Origin: Gemmatimonadota bacterium
GTDB taxonomy: Bacteria > Gemmatimonadota > Gemmatimonadetes > Longimicrobiales > Gaopeijiaceae
Direction of reading: 5' to 3'
Length of the DNA: 6,438 nucleotides
Assembly: GCA_018678395.1 (NCBI GenBank)
Contig: JAHHMJ010000283.1
Location: 1-6,438, forward strand
The translations under genes were made by a program, and so were the position numbers. Below the pieces are notes generated by a model. It saw nothing but the letters and a program-made list of their open reading frames with translations, had not been told where the DNA came from and did not search any database. Position 1 is the first letter of the stretch; the number at the start of each line of letters is the position of its first letter. Shown piece after piece: positions 1 through 6,037 of the stretch.

Positions 1-1197
1 GTGGTACCACTGGATGTCCGACTCCAGGATCTCGCCCGTGCGCGGATCGTGCACGTGCGGACCCGATGCATTCTGCACGTCCGAGGCGAGATATCGGATC
101 ACGCTGTAGCGCGCGTCCTCCGGGCTCCACTCCGGGTCTTCTTCCGGCGAGGGCGGATCCATCGCGATGATCGCATTCGAGAAACCCGCCTCCTCGAAGG
201 CGACCTGCCAGTCCTCCACGCCCTGCTTGAGATAGGGCCGCCACTTCTCCGGCGTGGCCGGATCGATGTAGTAGATGATCGGCTTGACCGGATCCACCAG
301 TTCACCGCGGGCGAACGCCGCGGGGTCGCTCGGCTCGAGGCGCCACCGGGTGACGAAGCACCGTTGCGTCGCCCGCTGCGTGTCCATTCCATAGTCGGTC
401 TGGGTGACGCTGAAGAAGCCGACGCGCGGGTCGCAGAGGCGCGGCTCCATCGGGTCGGACGGGAGCTCCAGCATCGAGTGGTGCATCTCCATCGACACCG
501 TGTTCGACGCCGCGTTGGACGGGGCCTGCGTGGCCTCGTACGTGAGTACACGACGGACCTCGACGTTGGTCGGGAACGAGCGCGCCCAATCCACGAAAGT
601 GCGATCCCCGTCCACCCGGCGAACGCCGTACTGGGTGCGGCGGAAGGACTGGAGCCCCAGGAGCGGCACGTCCGTGGTGAACAGCGGCGTCACCTCGATC
701 ACCGCGGCCGACGAATCGGGCGACAGCGCCTCGATGTCGAACGCCATGATCACCGGCTCGAAATTCGAGTTGCGGACGGCCTCGGCCACGGGGAGCGTCG
801 TGTCGGCGACGTTCTCGTGGCCGACGAGACGCAACAGGACCCGGTCTCCGCGGTGCTGCCACCGCACGATGGACGTGTTCGTCTTGGACCCGCCGTACCC
901 GGCGCCGTCGGGCGTGCGCGCCACGCGCGAGAGCAGGAGGAATTCCTCGCCCATCCGGTCCATCGGGATCTCGTAGAAGAGATCGTCACCGATGCGGTGG
1001 ACGTCGAAGAGACCGGTGTCGGTCTCGGCCTCGGCCGTGATCACCTCGGCGTAGGGCTTCGGTCCGTCGTCGCTGCCGCCGTTGCCTCCGCGGGCTGCCT
1101 GGGGAGCGGGAGCCGGGGCCGGTGCGGCCTGTCCGGAAGAGCAGGCTCCGAGCAGCACGGTCGTGGCCAGCAGGAGCAGGAAAGGGGTCCGTCGCAT
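1..1197 (-). CDS. Zinc-dependent metalloprotease lipoprotein (DUF5118/DUF5117 type), N-terminal part, truncated by window edge
   Basis: I read 399 codons from ATG at 1197 down to position 1 with no stop, so the gene continues off the left edge. Residues 1-18 form a lipoprotein signal peptide ending in the lipobox LGAC (Cys19), so the protein should be exported and lipid-anchored. An Ala-Pro repeat at residues 24-32 and a Gly-rich stretch follow as a flexible tether. Residues about 46-80, including YAEVIT and GLFDVHR then FYEIP, match the DUF5118 signature. Residues about 85-290 look like DUF5117. From about residue 300 (IIYYIDPATPEKWRPYLKQG) the protease region begins. The HExxH zinc motif of this family would lie beyond position 1, so activity cannot be judged; relatives are about 800 residues long. 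A GGAGA ribosome site (1208-1212) lies 10 nt from the start. It is transcribed away from the tRNA gene. The family call is from recognised motifs, and the substrate is unknown. Confidence 0.88.
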   Translation of the reverse strand, partial: MRRTPFLLLLATTVLLGACSSGQAAPAPAPAPQAARGGNGGSDDGPKPYAEVITAEAETDTGLFDVHRIGDDLFYEIPMDRMGEEFLLLSRVARTPDGAGYGGSKTNTSIVRWQHRGDRVLLRLVGHENVADTTLPVAEAVRNSNFEPVIMAFDIEALSPDSSAAVIEVTPLFTTDVPLLGLQSFRRTQYGVRRVDGDRTFVDWARSFPTNVEVRRVLTYEATQAPSNAASNTVSMEMHHSMLELPSDPMEPRLCDPRVGFFSVTQTDYGMDTQRATQRCFVTRWRLEPSDPAAFARGELVDPVKPIIYYIDPATPEKWRPYLKQGVEDWQVAFEEAGFSNAIIAMDPPSPEEDPEWSPEDARYSVIRYLASDVQNASGPHVHDPRTGEILESDIQWYH

Positions 1198-1235
1198 GAT
1201 GGTGCGGTCTCCGAAAGTGCGTGGAAGGACCCCCG

Positions 1236-1264
1236 AAGATTCCGGCGGCGGGTCGCGGGGGCAA
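1236..1264 (-). promoter_or_regulatory. Weak candidate promoter for the metalloprotease gene
   Basis: On the minus strand TTGCCC (1264-1259) is followed after 17 nt by AATCTT (1241-1236). These match the sigma70 consensus at 4 of 6 and 3 of 6 positions. The site lies about 40 nt upstream of the metalloprotease start and points the right way. The match is poor enough to arise by chance, so this is only the best candidate in the stretch. Confidence 0.22.
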
Positions 1265-1295
1265 GACGTTGGGGGCGGCCGCTCGGCTTCGGAGG

Positions 1296-1324
1296 ATGAC
1301 AGCCGAGCCGGGAGCCGGTAGCCT
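1296..1324 (+). promoter_or_regulatory. Candidate sigma70 promoter for tRNA-Ser
   Basis: ATGACA (1296-1301, 5 of 6 to TTGACA) is separated by exactly 17 nt from TAGCCT (1319-1324, 4 of 6 to TATAAT, with the key TA and final T). Transcription would start near 1331, giving a short leader of about 40 nt before the tRNA at 1371. Position, orientation and spacing are all as expected for a tRNA promoter. This is by-eye evidence only. Confidence 0.5.
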
Positions 1325-1370
1325 AGGGGTTCGTGGCGCGGGGCCGGGTGGTGCCGGTGCCTGCGCCGAT

Positions 1371-1454
<84 letters not shown>

Positions 1455-1465
1455 CTCGGGACCTG

Positions 1466-1500
1466 CCCGCGCTGCCACGAGCGCCCCGCTCGGTGGCGGG
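1466..1500 (+). terminator. Imperfect stem-loop downstream of tRNA-Ser, possible terminator or processing hairpin
   Basis: CCACGAGC (1475-1482) pairs with GCTCGGTGG (1488-1496) with one bulged G. An outer CCCG/CGGG (1466-1469 with 1497-1500) extends the stem across an internal loop. It starts 12 nt after the tRNA end. No T-run follows (the next bases are AAAGG), so it is not a textbook intrinsic terminator. It may instead mark the end of the tRNA precursor. The remaining 1501-1611 stretch holds only a short TGGGG/CCCCA hairpin (1546-1560), and I see no convincing promoter or gene in it. Confidence 0.3.
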
Positions 1501-1611
1501 AAAGGTGCAGGGACAGGCACGTGCGGAAGACTCCCCTTGGACATCTGGGGCTTCTCCCCACGGCGCGTCCGCCCGCTCGGGTGAACCCTAAGGCGAAGCC
1601 GTTCCTGCCGC

Positions 1612-1617
1612 AGGAGG
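1612..1617 (+). promoter_or_regulatory. Shine-Dalgarno site fixing the GTG start at 1625
   Basis: A perfect AGGAGG lies 7 nt upstream of GTG at 1625. No comparable site precedes the next in-frame ATG (1682, residue 20), which would also cut into the first membrane segment. This decides the GTG start. Confidence 0.8.
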
Positions 1618-1624
1618 TTCGTCC

Positions 1625-2389
1625 GTGGTCACCGTTCCCGTCCATGAGGCATCGTTGGGTCCGACGTTCCGCTGGGGGTGGATGACCATCGGGATCGTGG
1701 TCGGTTCACTGCTCATCGCCACCTTCGTGGGCGTGGTCTGGAATGAGCAGCCACGACCGGCGATCGCTCTCCTGGTCGGAGGGCTCACTTTCGTGCTCGC
1801 GGGGATCTTCGTGGGCTTCAACTCCCCGGGGAAGACGGTGGTCGAACCCGGGATCGCCGGAGCGGTGATCGGGCTCGCGGCGGCGACCATCCTGGCGGCC
1901 CTGGGCACGTTCCCGGTGACGGTCGGGACCTTCTTTCAGTGGATCCTGGCGGGGGGCGTCCTCGCGGCACTCGGCGGTTGGGTCGGAGAACTCATGCAGG
2001 GTACCATTGCCGGCGGCGAGGCCCGCGGACGGATCCAGTGGCCATGGGTGGTGGTCGGCGTGGTACTCGGATTCGTGTTCAACATCTACTTCGTCTTCGT
2101 CGGGCGGGCGCTGTTCGACCTCGGGGCGCTGGGCCTCCTCGGGTCGTTCGCACTGTCGTTCCTGATCACCGGATTCTTCGTCGGCTTCTTCTCGCCGGGT
2201 GTCACCCTCGCCGAACCCGCGGTCGCCGGCCTGCTTCTGGTGATCATCGACTCCGGAGTGACGACCTTCGGCTTCGGGGCCCCCATGCCGATGGGGACCG
2301 TCCTGCTCGGGCTCGTGGGTGCGTTCTTCCTCGCGCTGCTCGGAGGTTGGCTCGGTGAGCTGGTGCAGGAGGACGCCGCCCGGGCCTGA
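1625..2389 (+). CDS. Internally duplicated multi-pass membrane protein of unknown function
   Basis: This is a 254-residue, strongly hydrophobic protein with about eight predicted membrane segments and no cleavable signal, so it sits in the inner membrane. It consists of two homologous halves (about residues 16-127 and 139-250). FVGFxSPGxTxxEPxxAG occurs at residues 62-79 and again at 185-202, with 12 of 18 positions identical. GGWxGELxQ occurs at 117-125 and again at 240-248. Both pairs are offset by exactly 123 residues, so the second part of each half aligns without gaps. A short charged loop (about 130-138, GGEARGR) joins the halves. The even number of segments per half predicts the same topology for both copies (parallel repeats). 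I do not recognise the family. The conserved Glu-Pro and Glu in otherwise apolar segments could be functional, but I assign no activity. The gene follows the tRNA in the same orientation and ends 96 nt before the next gene. Confidence 0.85.
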   Translation: MVTVPVHEASLGPTFRWGWMTIGIVVGSLLIATFVGVVWNEQPRPAIALLVGGLTFVLAGIFVGFNSPGKTVVEPGIAGAVIGLAAATILAALGTFPVTVGTFFQWILAGGVLAALGGWVGELMQGTIAGGEARGRIQWPWVVVGVVLGFVFNIYFVFVGRALFDLGALGLLGSFALSFLITGFFVGFFSPGVTLAEPAVAGLLLVIIDSGVTTFGFGAPMPMGTVLLGLVGAFFLALLGGWLGELVQEDAARA

Positions 2390-2429
2390 GCACGCGTAGG
2401 CGCTCCCGACCCGGACCGTCGCCGGTTGC

Positions 2430-2455
2430 CTTCGCGGCCCCGCGAGTGAAGTCTT
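2430..2455 (+). terminator. Weak hairpin between the membrane-protein gene and the NTF2-like gene
   Basis: TCGCG (2432-2436) and CGCGA (2441-2445) form a 5-bp GC-rich stem with a GCCC loop, 43 nt after the membrane-protein stop. CTT/AAG outside it could extend the stem. Only a broken T-stretch (TCTT) follows, so terminator function is doubtful. TTGCCT at 2426 followed 17 nt later by AAGTCT is an equally weak promoter-like pair in the same gap. Confidence 0.2.
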
Positions 2456-2485
2456 GCTCCTCTCCCACAGGGCAAGGAGCTCGGC

Positions 2486-2986
2486 ATGCGGCGGTCGTTT
2501 CGGAAGTTCTCGCTCGGTTTCGGAGCGCTGGCCGCGGTTCTGGCGATCGTCGCACCCGCGACTGGACAGATGCACGGCGACGCGGACGTGCACCGCACCC
2601 TCGACGCCTTCCACCAGGCCGCATCCGACGCAGACTTCGATGCCTACATGGGGCTCTTCGCCGACGACGCCGTCTTTCTCGGGACCGACGCGACCGAGCG
2701 GTGGAGCCGTGACGAGTTCGCGGAGTACGTCGCCGCGGCCTTCGGTCGGGGCCGCGGGTGGACCTATCGACCCGTCGCGCGGTGGGTGCGTGTGTCGGGC
2801 GACGGCGCCACGGCGTGGTTCGACGAACGCCTCGAGAACGACAGCTACGGGGACACCCGTGGCTCCGGTGTTCTGGTCCGAACCGCGGACGGCTGGAAGG
2901 TCGCCCAGTACAACCTGACCATTCCGATCCCGAATGCACTGGCGCGCGAAGTCGTGGCGCGCATCCGGGAGGGTGGGGGCGGATGA
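2486..2986 (+). CDS. Secreted nuclear transport factor 2-like (SnoaL-like) protein
   Basis: The product has 166 residues. Residues 1-27 form a Sec signal peptide: a basic start MRRSFRK, a hydrophobic core, and a likely cut after ATG at residue 27. The mature part has the NTF2/SnoaL-like alpha+beta cone layout. An N-terminal helix leads into DAYMGLFADDAVFLGTD (residues 52-68), the usual 'deals with exposure' block. WSRDEFAEYVAAAF (73-86) follows, then beta strands including ATAWFDERLEN. It closes with DGWKVAQYNLTIPIPN (135-150), the typical last strand pair of this family. Members range from enzymes to small-ligand binders, so no specific role can be claimed. AAGGAG (2474-2479) lies 6 nt before ATG, which makes the start secure. 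The stop overlaps an ATG (ATGA, 2983-2986) in frame with the next gene. The secreted location matches the downstream amidohydrolases. Confidence 0.87.
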   Translation: MRRSFRKFSLGFGALAAVLAIVAPATGQMHGDADVHRTLDAFHQAASDADFDAYMGLFADDAVFLGTDATERWSRDEFAEYVAAAFGRGRGWTYRPVARWVRVSGDGATAWFDERLENDSYGDTRGSGVLVRTADGWKVAQYNLTIPIPNALAREVVARIREGGGG

Positions 2987-3005
2987 GACCTCCACTCAAC
3001 GATCC

Positions 3006-3024
3006 GGCCCCCTCGGGGGTCTTT
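3006..3024 (+). terminator. Weak terminator-like hairpin between the NTF2-like gene and the amidohydrolase gene
   Basis: GGCCCC (3006-3011) pairs with GGGGTC (3016-3021), with one G-T pair and a CTCG loop, and is followed by TTT (3022-3024). It starts 20 nt after the NTF2-like stop. The stem is GC-rich but the T-run is only three long, so it may attenuate rather than fully stop transcription. If the amidohydrolase were translated from ATG 2983 this hairpin would lie inside coding sequence. Confidence 0.35.
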
Positions 3025-3048
3025 ACCAATCTGAGGGCGATGCTTCGA

Positions 3049-3060
3049 CGAGGGCCCTCG
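3049..3060. promoter_or_regulatory. Perfect 12-bp palindrome upstream of the amidohydrolase start
   Basis: CGAGGGCCCTCG is its own reverse complement and ends 33 nt before the chosen GTG start. It could be an operator half-site pair, but it has no central spacer and GC-rich palindromes of this size are not rare in such DNA. No promoter is visible next to it. Confidence 0.2.
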
Positions 3061-3083
3061 ATCGTGCGTCCACCTTTCTTCAC

Positions 3084-3088
3084 GAGGG
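3084..3088 (+). promoter_or_regulatory. Shine-Dalgarno site supporting the GTG start at 3094
   Basis: GAGGG lies 5 nt upstream of GTG 3094. Together with the signal peptide that starts exactly there, it favours this start over the in-frame ATGs at 2983 and 3040 and GTG at 3064. Confidence 0.6.
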
Positions 3089-3093
3089 ATACC

Positions 3094-6036
3094 GTGAGGC
3101 CGCTTTCCGTACTCTTCGGCCTGTCTCTCCTGCTCCCCTCCGTGGGACAGGCGCAGCAGGCCACCCGGACCCAGCCCATCGAGGGCATACGGGACAACAC
3201 CACCACATTCCACGCTCTCACCGGAGCGCGCGTGGTCACCGGCCCCGGTCAGGTGATCGACGGCGCCACCATCGTGCTGCGCGACGGGATCATCCAGGCG
3301 GTCGGCTCGAACGTCGACGCCCCGGCCGGGGCGCGAGTCTGGGATCTGTCCGGTCACACCGTCTATCCCGGCTTCATCGACGCCCATGCCGATCTCGACA
3401 TGGACGACGTGCCCGAGGGCGGCGACGTGGGTCCGACCCACTGGAATCCGCAGGTCCGGGCGTGGTTCAGCACGACGATGAACCTGACCGACGACGCCGA
3501 TCGCCGGGCGGCCCTCCGCTCGCAGGGCTTCGGAACGGCGCTGGTCGTTCCCAAGCAGGGCATCTTCCGGGGTCAGGCCTCGGTGGTCGACCTGGGCGAG
3601 GGCAACGTACGGGATCGCGTCCTCCGGCCCGATCTGGTCCAGTCGGTCGGCTTCCAGCGCAGCTTCGAGCTCGGGGGGTCGTATCCCAACTCCCCCATGG
3701 GCACGATCTCGCTCATGGAGCAGACGTTGACGGACACGGACTGGTACATGCGTGCGTGGGACGCGTACGAGTCGAGCGGCCGGGCCTTCCTGCCGCCCGA
3801 GACCAGCGCGGCGCTTGGCGCGCTCGAGGCGGCGGCCCAGGGAGAGCAGCCCGTGCTGTTCGAGGCGCGCTCCGAGGAGGAGTACCTGCGTGCCTACCGG
3901 ATCGCCAACGAGTACGGCGTCACGCCCTGGTTCCGCGGCAGTGGGTTCGAGTACCGGATGCTGGACGTGCTGCGCGGCCGCACCGAGCCGCTGGTCGTCC
4001 CGATCGGCTTCCCGGACGCGCCCGACGTGGGTGATCCCGAGGCCGCGCTGAACGCGTCGCTGCAGGACTTGAGACACTGGTACCTCGCGCCGACCAATCC
4101 GGCGCAGCTCGCCGATGCGGGGGTCGCCTTCGCCATCACGACCGACGGGGTCGCGTCCCTGAACGAGTTCCTTCCGAATGTGCGCACTGCCGTCGCCCGG
4201 GGCCTCTCGCCCGCGGATGCGCTCGCGGCGCTCACCACGACGCCGGCCGGGTGGCTCGGTATCGACCGCACCCACGGCACGATCGCCGAGGGCAAGGTCG
4301 CCAACCTGGTCGTGTCCGAGGGCGACCTCTTCACCGAGGAGGCGACGGTCCGGAACGTCTGGGTCGAGGGCATGCCGTACGAGGTCTCGCGCGCTGCCCA
4401 GATCGATCCGCGCGGAACGTGGAGCATCGCCTCGTCCGACGAATGGGGCTTCGATGCCACGCTGAGCCTCGAGGGCAGCCTGAACCGCCTCCGCGGCTCG
4501 ATCGACGTCGAAGGGCAGAGCATCGCCCTCCAGAGCGCGTCCGTGGTGGCCGAGACCGGCCGGCTCGAGGCACGCTTCGATGGAGAGGGCCTCGGCTACG
4601 AGGGCGTCGTGCTCCTCGCCGGATCGGTCGACGACGACAGCTTCTACGGCTGGAGCTCACTGCCGAACGGCGCGGATCCGACCTTCACCGGTCAGCGGAC
4701 GGAGGCCTTCGAGGGCGATGCCCGCGGCGTCGTCGCGATGGACGTGCCGGAGCTCGAGCTGCCGTTCATCCGTCCCATGATGGAGTTCGGCGTCTCGTCG
4801 ATTCCCCAGCAGCCCGCGGCGGTCGTCGTGCGGAACGCGACGGTCTGGACGCAGGGTGAGGGCGGCATGATGGAGAACGCCGACCTCCTCGTGGAGGCGG
4901 GCCGGGTCGTGGCCGTGGGCCAGGACCTCGATGCTCCCTCGGGCGCGGTCGAGATCGACGGGACGGGCAAGCACGTCACGCCCGGCCTGATCGATCCGCA
5001 CATCCACTCGGGCACCACCGGCACCAACGAGTCGGGCTTCGCGATCGTGCCCGAGGTCCAGATGGGCGACGTCGTCACCCACAACAACATCTGGATGTAC
5101 CGCCAGCTGGCGGGGGGACTCACGTCGGCGCACATCAAGCACGGATCCGCCAACCCGATCGGCGGAGAAAACGTGATCGTGAAGATGCGCTGGGGGGCGC
5201 TGCCGGACGAGATCCGGTACGACGGTCCCACGACCCGCACGGTGAAGTTCGCACTCGGCGAGAATCCGAAGCGGCGCGAGAACCGGTACCCCGACACCCG
5301 CATGGGGACCATGGAGATCATCCGCGACCACTTCAAGGCGGCGCGGGACTACGAGGCCGATTGGGCCGCGTGGGAGGAGTCGGGTGCGGGCGTTCCGCCG
5401 CGGCGCGATCAGCGCATGGAGGCCATCCTCGACATCCTGAACCAGGAACTCCTGGTGTCGTCGCACGGATACCGTCAGGACGAGTTCCTGGCCCTGATCC
5501 GGCTCGCGGAGGAGTTCGACTTCCGGATCCAGACCCTGCAGCACGGCGTCGAGGCCTACAAGATCGCGCCGGAGCTGGCCGCGTCCGGTGTGGGCGCCGT
5601 CGTGTGGAGCGACTGGTCGTCGTTCAAGCTCGAGGCGTACGACGCCACGATCTACAACGCGCGGATCCTGATGGAGGCCGGCGTGATGACGTCGCTCCAC
5701 TCCGACAACAGCCAGATCGCGAGCCGCATGAACTGGGAGGCCGGGAAGCTGCTGCGCACCGGCCTGACCGAGGAGCAGGCGCTGTCTCTGGTCACGAACC
5801 AGTCGGCGGCCATTCTCGCGATCGACGACCGCGTCGGCTCGCTCGAGGCCGGCAAGGACGCCGACTTCGTCATCTGGAACGGCCACCCGCTGTCGCAGTT
5901 CACGAAGGCCGAGCAGACGTGGATCGACGGCCGGCAGTACTTCTCGCTCGAGAAGGACGCGCAGCTGCGCGAGCAGATCCAGAACGAGCGGACACAGCTC
6001 ATCCAGGCCATCCTCCAGTCCGGGGGAGGGAACTGA
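3094..6036 (+). CDS. Exported two-module amidohydrolase (imidazolonepropionase-like), N-module degenerate
   Basis: From GTG 3094 the product has 980 residues. Residues 1-20 (ending VGQA) are a Sec signal peptide, so it is periplasmic or secreted. Module 1 (about 39-431) has the amidohydrolase beta-sandwich start, PGFIDAHADLD (92-102), a TTDG Asp (D351) and the closing GTIAEGKVANLVV (395-407). It lacks the second His of HxH (D100 instead). Aligning by eye with module 2 puts E257 and S283 where the later metal histidines sit. A beta-rich linker with GTW at 441-443 spans about 437-550. Module 2 (about 575-950) has PGLIDPHIHSG with H636/H638, GSANPIGG (684-691), GENPKR (722-727), SSHGYRQDE (H791), LQHGVEAYK (H817), HSDNS (D871) and GSLEAGKDADFVIW. 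It should therefore be a metal-dependent hydrolase of the COG1228 type. K718 is a possible carboxylated lysine. The substrate is unknown; characterised relatives split cyclic amides or dipeptides. An alternative start at ATG 2983 (1017 residues) overlaps the upstream stop. Confidence 0.9.
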   Translation: MRPLSVLFGLSLLLPSVGQAQQATRTQPIEGIRDNTTTFHALTGARVVTGPGQVIDGATIVLRDGIIQAVGSNVDAPAGARVWDLSGHTVYPGFIDAHADLDMDDVPEGGDVGPTHWNPQVRAWFSTTMNLTDDADRRAALRSQGFGTALVVPKQGIFRGQASVVDLGEGNVRDRVLRPDLVQSVGFQRSFELGGSYPNSPMGTISLMEQTLTDTDWYMRAWDAYESSGRAFLPPETSAALGALEAAAQGEQPVLFEARSEEEYLRAYRIANEYGVTPWFRGSGFEYRMLDVLRGRTEPLVVPIGFPDAPDVGDPEAALNASLQDLRHWYLAPTNPAQLADAGVAFAITTDGVASLNEFLPNVRTAVARGLSPADALAALTTTPAGWLGIDRTHGTIAEGKVANLVVSEGDLFTEEATVRNVWVEGMPYEVSRAAQIDPRGTWSIASSDEWGFDATLSLEGSLNRLRGSIDVEGQSIALQSASVVAETGRLEARFDGEGLGYEGVVLLAGSVDDDSFYGWSSLPNGADPTFTGQRTEAFEGDARGVVAMDVPELELPFIRPMMEFGVSSIPQQPAAVVVRNATVWTQGEGGMMENADLLVEAGRVVAVGQDLDAPSGAVEIDGTGKHVTPGLIDPHIHSGTTGTNESGFAIVPEVQMGDVVTHNNIWMYRQLAGGLTSAHIKHGSANPIGGENVIVKMRWGALPDEIRYDGPTTRTVKFALGENPKRRENRYPDTRMGTMEIIRDHFKAARDYEADWAAWEESGAGVPPRRDQRMEAILDILNQELLVSSHGYRQDEFLALIRLAEEFDFRIQTLQHGVEAYKIAPELAASGVGAVVWSDWSSFKLEAYDATIYNARILMEAGVMTSLHSDNSQIASRMNWEAGKLLRTGLTEEQALSLVTNQSAAILAIDDRVGSLEAGKDADFVIWNGHPLSQFTKAEQTWIDGRQYFSLEKDAQLREQIQNERTQLIQAILQSGGGN
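6025..6029 (+). promoter_or_regulatory. Shine-Dalgarno site for the downstream amidohydrolase-like gene, inside the upstream coding sequence
   Basis: GGAGG within a GGGGGAGGG run sits in the last codons of the upstream gene, 8 nt before ATG 6038. The second in-frame ATG (6062) has AGAGG only 4 nt away, a less favourable spacing. The arrangement indicates translational coupling. Confidence 0.55.
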
Positions 6037-6037
6037 C

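Noticed and set aside
24..1100. HExxH zinc motif searched for in the visible metalloprotease part
   Set aside because: It is not present in the 399 visible residues. In this family it lies further toward the C-terminus, so this is not evidence of inactivity.
1..1299. Plus-strand frame open for 432 codons
   Set aside because: It is the shadow of the metalloprotease gene, rich in Arg, His and Gly with no domain, and it is open only because of the high GC. The opposite strand gives a lipoprotein signal and DUF5118/DUF5117 motifs.
1537..1542. TTGGAC as a -35 box for the membrane-protein gene
   Set aside because: No -10-like hexamer lies at 15-19 nt downstream; the following sequence is GC-rich.
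1706..2995. Minus-strand frame of 429 codons
   Set aside because: It lies antisense to both the membrane-protein and NTF2-like genes, has low-complexity charged composition, and has no ribosome site or domain.
2845..4275. Minus-strand frame of 476 codons
   Set aside because: It is antisense to the first module of the amidohydrolase, and its Arg/Gly/Asp-rich composition is typical of a GC-driven shadow.
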